NCBI RefSeq assembly: GCF_921293095.1
Contig: NC_060252.1
Location: forward strand, 81,860,866-81,924,865
Direction: 5' to 3'
Length of the DNA stretch: 64,000 nt
Source: Ischnura elegans
Taxonomy: Eukaryota; Arthropoda; Insecta; Odonata; Coenagrionidae
The translations under genes and the position numbers were made by a program. Shown here piece by piece: positions 10,201 through 17,515 of the stretch. Position 1 is the first letter of the stretch. Every line of letters starts with the position of its first letter. A model generated the notes under the pieces. It was not told where the DNA came from. It saw only the letters and a program-made list of their open reading frames with translations, and did no database searches.

Positions 10201-11194
10201 AGAAAATAAAACTAAATATATAATTCATTATGTAAACCTTAAGCAGGCTCTTTCCCTAGGCATGAAACTCCTTAAAGTACATCGAGTAATTGAATTCAAT
10301 CAATCACCGTGGTTAAAGTCATATATTGATCTAAATACTGAAAAAAGAAAATCAGCATCCAACGATTTTGACAGAGATTTTTACAAATTGCTTTCTAATG
10401 CAATATACGGGAAAATGATGGAAGATGTTAGAAAAAGAATTCGATTAGAATTAGTAACAAGCGAAAAAAGATTAGATAAACTAATATCAAAATCTGAATT
10501 TTTGGATCGAACAATCTTTAGTAAGTCACTGGCAGCAGTTCACCTCAGAAGGACAAGCATTAAAATGAACAAACCAATTTCTACTGGATTTAGTGTATTA
10601 GAATTAAGTAAGACGTTGATGTATAATTTTCATTATCATGAAATGCTACCCAAATATGATAAAAACATCAAGTTATCTTACATGGATACTGACAGCTTTA
10701 TTTACGAAATAAAAACAGATGATGTATATAAAAATATACTAGAAAATTTAGAATCTTTCGATACGTCAAACTATTCCAAAGATCATCCTTGTTACTCAAT
10801 AATAAATAAAAAGGTGTTGGGGAAATTTAAAGATGAATGTGATGGAAATATTATGACTCATTTTATTGGTCTCAGAAGTAAACTTTATTCTTTCAAGGTT
10901 GACGGGAGTAAGGAGAAAAAGAAAGCTAAAGGTATAACAAAATGTGTAATAAATAAATGCTTATCTTTTAATGATTATTCAAAATGTTTATACGAAAATT
11001 TGACAGAATTTCGAAAAATGAACGTAATTAGAAGTAGGAAACATAAGATATTTACATTAGAAATGAATAAAGTCGCTTTAAACCCATTTGATGATAAAAG
11101 ATACATCTGTGAGGATGGTATCAATACTCTTGCTTGGGGGCATTATAGAATTCCTCAAAAACGTACACATGATGAGGCGTTTGGTAACACTTGA
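7262..11194 (+). CDS. POLB: Protein-primed family B DNA polymerase (pPolB)
   Basis: This 1310-aa enzyme replicates the element. Two Cys2-His zinc-finger-like repeats lie at about 62-85 (C62, C65, H77, H83) and 151-174. A third CxxC...HxxxC module is at 457-477. The 3'-5' exonuclease motifs are DFE (514-516), NLSAYDG (654-660) and YLKSDVTLLAD (798-808). Polymerase motifs are A, DANNLYGWA (898-906); B, NAIYGK (1046-1051); and C, MDTDS with D1142 and D1144. Between ExoI and ExoII is an endonuclease-VII-like zinc module (C608, C611, DHDH 622-625, H635, C638), known from Polinton polymerases. All catalytic residues are present. A splice acceptor ends at 7222, 40 bases before the ATG. The gene is more AT-rich than the capsid genes downstream. 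Its homolog in Polinton 2 is broken. Confidence 0.97.
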   Translation: MSTNQEIFNQFNSGFFHSIEELIQAHNDIHNNVIFNNDSIDDKITYQNMKNLIDNFKNRQYCRTCEEYYCLSDELPHDNTTNHIHNLTQSLNNEEILNYFQAGVYNTEEEIEFALTRINERIIFENDVINDLETFRNLKARLDILKGRRYCTYCETFYSIDEAMPHENTNEHRHYVTVQLGRGFNQIQSAIRSRLKTFWITPEQNSSIDVISFLNDIKQKLFEKLNEGVIENNSIKFNLVLICKFRKNEKEELDTAFKTPNTRVLLIDMIDEIIDEAFSKILKEKSEFQAKGSGWSLSEVIGLELRINKYNPLRGSTYIELPAKIKNTKSVVNVKNNDRYCFKYAIWSKNIIDHPNLVWNYNNNEFRNAYNWDCIKYPVDPKDIIKFERMNNISINLFGLDEKNNVYPMKIVDEELDDHRDLLYITNDKTGHYCWVKNFNKLIKSQITKHHHSISICKRCFIHFRDMTKFMEHKALCKGTGVPSKVIMPDEENKILKFTNLNRFFRIPYVIYADFECLLKDVSTCNPSPKESFTNVIQTHEPFSFCYMLVTPDGCQKPILYRGPYAARVFINRIKDEAVKIYEIYKNTIPINPLTEEEESIFLTSVNCHICEKELGKDRVKDHDHLTGRYRGPAHKLCNLKYKMPDFLPIFIHNLSAYDGHFIVRELAYDEREIFVIPSTEEKYISFAKKIEKKFKIRFVDTFRFMSASLATLVSNLRKFKFTNEIFGDLAHIITRKGVYPYDYTNCVERLDDCFLPSKEKFYNRLTDECISDDDYTHALNVWSSFKCKTLGDYSDVYLKSDVTLLADVFENFRNICIDTYKLDPSWYYTTPGLSFDAMLKYTDIELELLTDYDMLFMIEKGIRGGISQCSKRYCEANNRYMTNFKSDCESNYLIYLDANNLYGWALSRPLPHSKFRWLTDKEINNLIVKNIPDDSQVGYILEVDLSYPDSLHDNHNDLPLCPENKIPPGGKHKKLLTTLENKTKYIIHYVNLKQALSLGMKLLKVHRVIEFNQSPWLKSYIDLNTEKRKSASNDFDRDFYKLLSNAIYGKMMEDVRKRIRLELVTSEKRLDKLISKSEFLDRTIFSKSLAAVHLRRTSIKMNKPISTGFSVLELSKTLMYNFHYHEMLPKYDKNIKLSYMDTDSFIYEIKTDDVYKNILENLESFDTSNYSKDHPCYSIINKKVLGKFKDECDGNIMTHFIGLRSKLYSFKVDGSKEKKKAKGITKCVINKCLSFNDYSKCLYENLTEFRKMNVIRSRKHKIFTLEMNKVALNPFDDKRYICEDGINTLAWGHYRIPQKRTHDEAFGNT

Positions 11195-11303
11195 AATTGA
11201 TAGAACTAGTTTAAATATGATAAAAACATTTTTGTGTTACTTATAACATCATCATGTGTAATTTTTTTACTTTTTATTTTCAGTATTAACACACACGCAC
11301 ACA

Positions 11304-11543
11304 ATGAATAGCAATAATCCAAAAACCTTGTATCACCTCTGCATCGAATATATTTGTAATAATATATTCGATGTAGCATATAAAAGGATAATGGAGAGTG
11401 ACGAACCTATCGTGCGTCATCGCATTAAACCGAATGTTCAATGTCAAATTGAAACGGTAATGTGCGATGACGTATATCAGAGTTTACCAAACGAGGTATA
11501 TTTCGATTTAGAGGACGTCGCTCTAAGAAATTTTCGATATTAA
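11304..11543 (+). CDS. Small BC-box-like protein (79 aa)
   Basis: The protein begins MNSNNPKTLYHLCIEYI. TLYHLCIEYI fits the Elongin-BC BC-box pattern and resembles the start of the protein at 6891. Downstream is a SLPNEV segment (about residue 60) and no further recognised domain. The start is preceded by a strong splice acceptor (T-rich tract then CAG, ending 11283), 20 bases before the ATG. It sits between the polymerase and the packaging ATPase. A role in recruiting a host Cullin E3 ligase is inference; the short length also allows an unrelated helical protein. Confidence 0.55.
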   Translation: MNSNNPKTLYHLCIEYICNNIFDVAYKRIMESDEPIVRHRIKPNVQCQIETVMCDDVYQSLPNEVYFDLEDVALRNFRY

Positions 11544-11621
11544 TCAATATTTTGACTTTTTTTTTCTTCGTAAAAGTTTTATAAATGATAAAAAAGTAAT
11601 AAAAAATTTCCAGTGTTAATC

Positions 11622-12263
11622 ATGACGTTAACATGGAAACATCCTTTTACATGCATTTGTGCAGGTCCGTCAGGATGTGGGAAGACCACATTCGTAACAA
11701 GGTTTTTAGAGAACTTGAACTATATGTTAGATAGTCCCATACGTAAGATAATTTGGTGCTGTGCTCCAGGAAGTGAGCCTAAAATTCGATTACCTGTTCA
11801 CTTTTTCTCCGAAATACCACCTTTTGAAGAATTTGGTGGCAATCCAACATTATACATAATCGATGACTTGATGAGCGAGGGAGCCTACAGCAAAGATGTG
11901 TGTAAATTATTCACCAGAGGTTCACATCACTTTAACATTTCAGTGTTTTTGATCACGCAGAATATTTTCTATCAGAGCCCACAATCGAGAAATATATCAT
12001 TGAATACAAAGTATATTGTCGCGTTCAAAAACCCCAGAGATAAGTTACAATTTGGTCATTTAGCTAGGCAGGTCTATCCGGAAAAATCGGGGGAATTGGA
12101 GAGGGTATATAAGCAAGTTACGCAAGAACCATTCGGTTATTTGGTTCTAGATCTTGGTCAGGACACGGACGACAGATTCCGCTTTAGAACCAAAATTTTT
12201 CCCCAAGACGGGGCCACTGTCATTTACATGCCCCAACGCGATGAAAAGATTGAAGAACAATAA
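11622..12263 (+). CDS. ATP: A32-type genome-packaging ATPase (FtsK/HerA superfamily)
   Basis: The 213-aa protein has a P-loop GPSGCGKT at residues 15-22 and a Walker B strand TLYIIDD at 76-82. The downstream ITQNIF segment fits the sensor/Q motif of this family. It is the putative motor that packages Polinton DNA into capsids. The ATG at 11622 is preceded by a splice acceptor (AATTTCCAG, ending 11613), and an upstream GTG in frame is ignored. The 3' end overlaps the next gene (12241) by 23 bases. The Polinton 2 counterpart is at 40706-41344, with closely similar motifs. Confidence 0.93.
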   Translation: MTLTWKHPFTCICAGPSGCGKTTFVTRFLENLNYMLDSPIRKIIWCCAPGSEPKIRLPVHFFSEIPPFEEFGGNPTLYIIDDLMSEGAYSKDVCKLFTRGSHHFNISVFLITQNIFYQSPQSRNISLNTKYIVAFKNPRDKLQFGHLARQVYPEKSGELERVYKQVTQEPFGYLVLDLGQDTDDRFRFRTKIFPQDGATVIYMPQRDEKIEEQ

Positions 12264-12567
12264 ACACTTGCTCCACGTCCTAAAGTCTGCAAAGCCTAAA
12301 TTACGTACTGCCATATTGAATAGCTCGGACGAGGAGTTGATTAAAACAATTTGCGATTGTTGCCTCAATACTCTAAACGGAAATCATAAGATCGATAAGC
12401 GATTGAAACGAAAATTATCCAAGCATCGTAACACACTGAGAAAGTTGGTTGAACGGGGGACGAGTGTAAAAAGAAAACGAGCGCTTCTCGTACAAAAAGG
12501 AGGCTTTTTGCCATTACTACTGGGTTCGATTTTAAGCGGTGTGATCGGTAGCCTGCTGGGAAAATGA
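12241..12567 (+). CDS. Small basic protein with hydrophobic C-terminal QKGGFLP tail
   Basis: The 108-aa product is Lys/Arg-rich with a paired CDCC motif (about residues 40-43) and ends in a glycine-rich hydrophobic segment, FLPLLLGSILSGVIGSLLGK. The homolog in Polinton 2 (41365) has the same order but a frameshift. The junction QKGG|F resembles a viral cysteine-protease site, and the tail looks membrane-active. I suggest a minor virion protein processed by the adenain-like protease; this is inference. The start at 12241 overlaps the ATPase gene. The stop overlaps the next start as ATGA (12564-12567). Confidence 0.7.
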   Translation: MKRLKNNKHLLHVLKSAKPKLRTAILNSSDEELIKTICDCCLNTLNGNHKIDKRLKRKLSKHRNTLRKLVERGTSVKRKRALLVQKGGFLPLLLGSILSGVIGSLLGK

Positions 12568-13103
12568 GTTTGCATAAAATGCTCGTAGTGAGTCCCGAAG
12601 TCTTTGATCGAAGTCGTGCAAAGGCTAGGCTGAGTAAATTGGATAAGGAAATGAAACTTGTGTTAGCGAGTAAAAGGCTCAAGGATATTGACAAGTGGCA
12701 TTTGTATAAAAGGATACTCGATAAATATCTCGACTCAGTGTCAGACTTTAAATCCCCCATACACGTTCCAATAGTGAAACACACACCACCAACACAAGTA
12801 GTTGAGGGTAGCAATGCAATGAGAAGGCGGTTAGACGAAATTAAGAGGACAAATTCAGAGTTAGATTCGACATGGGCACGAATAAAGGAACAAATCGAAA
12901 GCGATTCTCCACCGAAAAAAATGAAGCGGATAATAGCAACTCCAAGAGAGCCAAGCACACCTCCAAGGGAGCCAAGCACACCTCCAAGGGCGCAAAGAAT
13001 ATCTCCAAAGGAGCGATGGACATCTCCGAGATCAATTCCAAGGCGAAGCAAGCGAAAAAGGGTACCAAAAATGTTCGGGGAAGAGTGGGACACGACGTAT
13101 TAG
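12564..13103 (+). CDS. Conserved Polinton protein with LDKEM helical domain and S/T-P tail
   Basis: The 179-aa protein has an N-terminal helical module, LSKLDKEMKLVL...DKWHLYKRILDKYL (about 24-57), followed by a charged linker and a tail rich in TPPRE and SP repeats plus an Arg/Lys cluster. The homolog in Polinton 2 (41708) carries the helical module twice. The S/T-P sites look like proline-directed kinase targets and the basic stretch like a nuclear localisation signal. The function of this family is not known to me. The start overlaps the preceding stop. The last 232 bases overlap the integrase frame if its longest start is used. Confidence 0.75.
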   Translation: MSLHKMLVVSPEVFDRSRAKARLSKLDKEMKLVLASKRLKDIDKWHLYKRILDKYLDSVSDFKSPIHVPIVKHTPPTQVVEGSNAMRRRLDEIKRTNSELDSTWARIKEQIESDSPPKKMKRIIATPREPSTPPREPSTPPRAQRISPKERWTSPRSIPRRSKRKRVPKMFGEEWDTTY

Positions 13104-14137
13104 CTAGCGTGTACAACAATCCCGCACATCCTGCTGGTTTTTCCACAGAACACAAATTAAATAAAGCGACTGGGATCCCGATAAAAACAATTCGCGAGTG
13201 GTTGGAATCTCAAGAAGCGTACACGCGTCACAAGCCGGCGAGAAAAAAGTTTGTTAGAAACCGTTACGAAGTAAACTACATAGATGAGTGTTGGCAATGT
13301 GATTTAAATGATTTGAGAAGTTTGAAAAAATACAACAATGGGTTCTGTTACATTTTAACCGTAATAGACATATTTTCCCGCTATGCGTGGGCAAGTCCTC
13401 TCAAGTCAAAAAGACCAGAGGAAATTATAGAAGCATTTAAGGTCATATTTCGCGAACGCAAACCATTGAAAATTCAGAGCGATAAGGGAGGGGAATTTGT
13501 TAATAGCAAGTTTAAAAGTTTTCTCTCGAATCAAGGAGTAAAGTTTTACACTACTAATAATCCCGAAATTAAGGCTAGCCTCGTGGAACGCTTTAATAGA
13601 ACTCTCAAGACAAAAATGTATAAATATTTTACAAAATACGCAACTTATAAATATATCGATGTGCTTCAGAAACTCATTAGATCATATAATGATAGCAGCC
13701 ATTCACGTATCGGGGTAGCTCCATCTCAAGTGAATGCAAAAAATGCATTTGTCATTGTCAGTCGGAGAAAAAGCTTAAGAAAGGTGAATGTAACATTCAA
13801 TAAGGATGATTACGTGAGAATCAGCAAAGAGAGGCTTCCGTTCGCCAAAGGATACACACCAAATTATACTAAGGAGATATTTCAAGTTTCAAACATTGAT
13901 CGAGCAAAACCAATACCGACGTATGAATTGAAAGATTTGAACGGGGAGGATATAAAAGGAGGTTTCTATGCAGAGGAATTAGTAAAAGTCAACGTGTCTC
14001 CCGACACGGAGTACAGGATTGAGAAAATTTTGAGACGTCGGGGGAGTGGTTCTAATTTAGAGTACTTTATCAAGTGGGACGGATACCCATCGTCTTTTAA
14101 CTCGTGGATTCGTGCTTCTTCCGTTCATAAGGTATGA
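12872..14137 (+). CDS. INT: Retrovirus-type DDE integrase with chromodomain
   Basis: The 421-aa protein has the rve catalytic core with D144 (WQCDLN), D204 (QSDKGGEF) and E239 (VERFN), a D-x34-E spacing. A C-terminal chromodomain follows (about 375-420: YRIEKIL...EYFIKWDGY...SW), expected to tether integration to chromatin marks. It inserts the element and produces the 6-bp duplication. The start is uncertain: 12872 gives a Lys-rich low-complexity N-terminus overlapping the upstream gene in another frame, and ATG 13016 is an alternative. Alignment to the Polinton 2 integrase begins only near residue 74. All catalytic residues are intact. Confidence 0.95.
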   Translation: MGTNKGTNRKRFSTEKNEADNSNSKRAKHTSKGAKHTSKGAKNISKGAMDISEINSKAKQAKKGTKNVRGRVGHDVLASVYNNPAHPAGFSTEHKLNKATGIPIKTIREWLESQEAYTRHKPARKKFVRNRYEVNYIDECWQCDLNDLRSLKKYNNGFCYILTVIDIFSRYAWASPLKSKRPEEIIEAFKVIFRERKPLKIQSDKGGEFVNSKFKSFLSNQGVKFYTTNNPEIKASLVERFNRTLKTKMYKYFTKYATYKYIDVLQKLIRSYNDSSHSRIGVAPSQVNAKNAFVIVSRRKSLRKVNVTFNKDDYVRISKERLPFAKGYTPNYTKEIFQVSNIDRAKPIPTYELKDLNGEDIKGGFYAEELVKVNVSPDTEYRIEKILRRRGSGSNLEYFIKWDGYPSSFNSWIRASSVHKV

Positions 14138-15219
14138 ATGAATTTTATCTCACACTCCCCAGCGACAGCTCGAGGGATTTTTTCCCGAGAAATACGATAG
14201 CTCATTATCGTACAAAGTTGAGTCATCGCATCGATTTAGACAATAACGAGTGGTATGTAGGTCTTGCTGAGATTTCCATTCCATCTATTGAGGTAAATAA
14301 AGCCCCCGAAGATACACCTGCTGAAATTTCTATTCCTCCTATTGAGGTAAAAAAAGCTCCCGAAGACACACCTACCGTTATCGATAACTTTACCCCAGCT
14401 TCTCGCGGAGCAGACGAATTGACTCCTAAGGATAATAGGACCCGGACTGAAGAGGGATTAGTTCGAGGGGATAAAGAAGTTATAAATGTGAAACTTCAAG
14501 ATGATTCATACTTTACAATTCCCATTGGTACTTATGACAGCATTGCGGTGGCATTTGCAAGGCCATACATTGCCTCCAGCGCACGAAAACAAACTTACAT
14601 TTCAAATGAAGTAATGCGCTATATTGATAGATTGAGTGTAAGGATTAATCAGGTTGGAGTTGATGAACGCATATTACCACGGTCTGTGCAAATTTCAGCG
14701 AGCGGAGTAAAATACTCATTGTCTCCAGGAACGTATGAATCGTTTACCAGCTTATTCAATAGAACTTTGTCAGGCTTTAGTGGAAAAGGCAAGGAAAAGA
14801 TAAAAAATGACCTATTGTTATTATCAGCTGTTCTTATTAGATTATCATTTAAAGATTCAACGTTGACAGATGATGAGCTAGCTGAAATCGTTGATGGGGC
14901 AAGAGCAGAGATTAGCGCTAAGGATAATATAGGAAAAAGAGAAAAAAGAGGTATTACAAACTCCTCAAAAAATCTTTACGTTTACACAGATATAGTGAAA
15001 CCTCAACTAGTCGGAGACACTGTGAGTCGTTGCATCCGCATCTTGAATTCGAAAATTGGAGAATATCAAACATTCAACCCTATTTACTATTACCCCGTCG
15101 AGAAAAACAATATCGAGAGTGTGGAAATTCTATTGAGTGATAAACTCGGAGAAGCGATTTCTTTTCATAGTGGGGAGCAAAGCTCTATAGTGGTGTTACA
15201 CTTTATAAAAAAGAATTGA
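14134..15219 (+). CDS. Minor capsid protein (penton-like, mCP)
   Basis: The protein (361 aa) begins MNEFYLTLPSDSSRDFFPRN, the characteristic start of the Polinton minor capsid (single-jelly-roll, penton) family, and ends with a conserved block DIVKPQLVGDTVSRCIRILN followed by PIYYYPVEKN. It is expected to occupy the capsid vertices. Compared with the 233-aa homolog in Polinton 2 it has a long central insertion. An 18-residue segment ending in KAPEDTP is duplicated (DNA repeat starts 14266 and 14320, 54 bp apart). The ATG overlaps the end of the integrase gene by four bases. The family assignment is from recalled sequence patterns, not a search. Confidence 0.8.
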   Translation: MNEFYLTLPSDSSRDFFPRNTIAHYRTKLSHRIDLDNNEWYVGLAEISIPSIEVNKAPEDTPAEISIPPIEVKKAPEDTPTVIDNFTPASRGADELTPKDNRTRTEEGLVRGDKEVINVKLQDDSYFTIPIGTYDSIAVAFARPYIASSARKQTYISNEVMRYIDRLSVRINQVGVDERILPRSVQISASGVKYSLSPGTYESFTSLFNRTLSGFSGKGKEKIKNDLLLLSAVLIRLSFKDSTLTDDELAEIVDGARAEISAKDNIGKREKRGITNSSKNLYVYTDIVKPQLVGDTVSRCIRILNSKIGEYQTFNPIYYYPVEKNNIESVEILLSDKLGEAISFHSGEQSSIVVLHFIKKN

Positions 15220-15248
15220 TTTACATTAGTGCATCATTTTACGACGAG

Positions 15249-15698
15249 ATGGCACCGACGATGGATCGATATTACAGCTATTATTCCAAGCAGGTGGGGG
15301 GAGAGATTGGGCCTTTGTATAGAGCCTCTTTTAGGGTGCAAAAGGGGAGGGGTATCGGGAGTTTCCTCGCTGGTCTCTGGCGATTCGCGAAACCTTTGCT
15401 TTTTAGTGGGCTTAAGACTGTTGGTAAGGAAGCCGCGAGCGCTGGGGCAGCAGCTCTCGGAGACCTTGGAACGAAACCGGTTAAGGAGATACTGCGCAGT
15501 AGAATAAACGAGGCTGGTCAGAACTTGAAACGAAAGGCTGAGGAAAAGATAAAAGGCATGTCTGGAGGCGGGTTGAGAATCGCGAAACGTCCAAGGCTTA
15601 ATAAAATAAAACATAGCGGTGGACGTAAAAAGCAACAGTCATCGAGAAGGCGAGGAGGAAAGAAGGTCGCTGGAGGAGGAGATATCTTTTCACGATAA
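15249..15698 (+). CDS. Basic virion core protein, adenovirus pX-like
   Basis: The 149-aa protein has a Tyr-rich N-terminus, a QVGGEIGPLY junction, an amphipathic GRGIGSFLAGLWRFAKPLL segment, a helical KEILRSRI...NLKRKAEEKI region and an Arg/Lys/Gly-rich tail. This layout matches the small pX-like core proteins of Polintons and adintoviruses. MSGG|GLRIAKRPR fits the adenain consensus (M/I/L)-x-G-G or (M/I/L)-x-G-x|G and precedes the basic tail. Likely roles are DNA condensation and membrane disruption after cleavage. I chose ATG 15249; an upstream TTG frame is ignored. The stop overlaps the ATG of the major capsid gene. Confidence 0.78.
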   Translation: MAPTMDRYYSYYSKQVGGEIGPLYRASFRVQKGRGIGSFLAGLWRFAKPLLFSGLKTVGKEAASAGAAALGDLGTKPVKEILRSRINEAGQNLKRKAEEKIKGMSGGGLRIAKRPRLNKIKHSGGRKKQQSSRRRGGKKVAGGGDIFSR

Positions 15699-16981
15699 TG
15701 GCTGAGCACATGCTGTCTTCGTTGGATTTATTTCAACCCAATCCTCCCGTCCAAAATAACATCTTAGCAAAAAGACTCGTATCCTATAAGCCCATTTCTT
15801 CGCTAGATAATCGGTCTGTCATAGAATTCCTTATCAAAGACTCTGGGGATGCGTACAAGGATTTGAATAGCATATATCTAAGACTTAAAGTGAAACTTTG
15901 TAAAAAAGACGGGAATGATTACGCTAGTTCTGACACGAATCAGCCAGGAGTAGTTAACAATATTTTGCACTCTCTCTTCGAACAGTGTAACGTTTATTTC
16001 AATGGGACGTTGGTCACTCCGTCGGAGGATAATTACCATTATAGGAGCTACTTGGAAAATTCTTTGAATTATGGTACTGATGCGAGCAGAACACATTTGC
16101 GAAATGTGGGTTGGGAACTGGATACGGGGGATGACATCAATAAGACAGATGCCTCAAATGCAGGTTTTAGCAAGCGTAAGGAGTGGTTCAATAATAGTGC
16201 CGAGGTAGAGTTGTATGGTAAATTGCATGTTGATGTATTCAATCAATCCGAACTGATGCTGGATCGAGTGGATATCGGTATAAGACTATTGTTATCTAAT
16301 CATGCTTTTTATCTTATGGGCGGAGATGGGCTATTGAAGATTTTAGACGCAACTTTATACGTTCAACATTTCGATATCAACCCATCCATTTTAGTTGCAC
16401 ACAATAAAATTTTAGCCAGTAATAATGCGAAATATCACTACAAACGTACCGAGTTGAAAACTTTTACCGTTCCTTCCGGTGGGCGAACTTTGAGCCTCGA
16501 CAATGCAATCGTGGGTCGAATACCTAATACAATTATTTTTGCAATGGTGGATAATGAAGCTTACGCTGGAGGTTTGAATAAGAATCCATTTGCTCTCTCT
16601 CACTATTCGCTCGAGAATTTTTCCCTCTTTGTGAACGGTGTGCAAATTCCTTCCGAGGGATTACAATGCAATTTTTCAAGTAAAAAGTATTGGGCACGTG
16701 CGTATGATACGATATTCTCAGGCAGTGGTATTAAGCATTACAATAGAGGTAATCAAATCACTTACGACATGTTTGGACACGGTTATTTTATGCTAATTTT
16801 TGATTTAACACCTGATGATTCTGGAAACGAGAATTATATAAGTCTTGGAGATAGAGGAGTTGTGAGAATAGAAGCGAGGTTTGAGAATGAATTATCGAGA
16901 ACGGTCACGTGTTTACTTTTCTCAGAGTATGATGCAACATTGGAAATTGATAAAAACAGAAACATTATCACAAACTTTTAG
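15698..16981 (+). CDS. Major capsid protein (double jelly-roll, hexon-like)
   Basis: The 427-aa product starts with SSLDLFQPNPPVQNNI and YKPISSLDNRSVIEFLI, then VNNILHSLFEQCNVYFNG. These are the recurrent patterns of the Polinton major capsid family (related to the C. elegans F54H12.2-type transposon protein). Length is normal for the family. The double jelly-roll fold is established for Polinton capsids by published structure-based comparison; I cannot verify it here. The counterpart in Polinton 2 is at 45184-46473. The start is set by the overlap TAATG with the core protein gene and by agreement with that homolog. Confidence 0.88.
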   Translation: MAEHMLSSLDLFQPNPPVQNNILAKRLVSYKPISSLDNRSVIEFLIKDSGDAYKDLNSIYLRLKVKLCKKDGNDYASSDTNQPGVVNNILHSLFEQCNVYFNGTLVTPSEDNYHYRSYLENSLNYGTDASRTHLRNVGWELDTGDDINKTDASNAGFSKRKEWFNNSAEVELYGKLHVDVFNQSELMLDRVDIGIRLLLSNHAFYLMGGDGLLKILDATLYVQHFDINPSILVAHNKILASNNAKYHYKRTELKTFTVPSGGRTLSLDNAIVGRIPNTIIFAMVDNEAYAGGLNKNPFALSHYSLENFSLFVNGVQIPSEGLQCNFSSKKYWARAYDTIFSGSGIKHYNRGNQITYDMFGHGYFMLIFDLTPDDSGNENYISLGDRGVVRIEARFENELSRTVTCLLFSEYDATLEIDKNRNIITNF

Positions 16982-16983
16982 TC

Positions 16984-17490
16984 ATGGATGGAATTCAAAT
17001 CAACAGGTTACTAAGACCACTCAATATATTCCGTGGAGTTTACGCATCCGATAGGTTACCGAAATCACCACGAAATGGAGTTTACATAATAAATTTAGAT
17101 CCATCTACATTGCCGGGTTCACACTGGGTTGCAGTCTGTTTACACAGTCATTTGGCCGAATATTTTGATTCGTACGGTCTACCTCCTTTTATCCCAAACA
17201 TTTTAAAATTTTTAAAACCATTCTCAGTCACTTGCAATCACATTCAAATCCAAAGCTTTCGTTCGGATATTTGCGGTGAATATTGTTGTCTCTATACTGC
17301 TAGTAAATCTTTAGGTCAACCACTACACAAATTCCTTAGACACTTTCATCACACCACCCCTCATCTCAACGACTGTCGAGTCCTGAAGCTGTTTCGACAA
17401 ACCTTCAACCAGCTGAGGTGGACCAAATGTCATCCCAGGGCTCAGCGGTGCTGTTCCCGAATAAATATGATGAGCAGAAGGAGGAGGTGA
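16984..17490 (+). CDS. PRO: Adenain-like cysteine protease (maturation protease)
   Basis: This 168-aa protease resembles the adenovirus maturation protease/Ulp1 group. The putative triad is H47 (GSHWVAV), D62 (EYFDSYG) and C97 (SDICGEYC), with an oxyanion glutamine at Q90, seven residues before the cysteine as in adenain. It probably processes the core and minor virion proteins, which carry GG motifs. The C-terminus is Cys/Arg-rich. The gene follows the capsid gene after two bases and precedes the accessory block. The Polinton 2 homolog has the equivalent residues H52, D68, Q97 and C104. Confidence 0.92.
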   Translation: MDGIQINRLLRPLNIFRGVYASDRLPKSPRNGVYIINLDPSTLPGSHWVAVCLHSHLAEYFDSYGLPPFIPNILKFLKPFSVTCNHIQIQSFRSDICGEYCCLYTASKSLGQPLHKFLRHFHHTTPHLNDCRVLKLFRQTFNQLRWTKCHPRAQRCCSRINMMSRRRR

Positions 17491-17515
17491 TTATTTGAGA
17501 AGAAGCAGTCTCAGA

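Noticed and set aside
12872-13015. Treating the Lys-rich repeat N-terminus as certain integrase sequence
   Set aside because: It overlaps another gene out of frame and has no counterpart in the Polinton 2 integrase. Start 13016 is equally possible, so it is only flagged.
15229-15635. Alternative-frame open stretches over the core protein gene
   Set aside because: They are shadows of a GC-rich, Arg/Gly-rich gene and have no conserved features.
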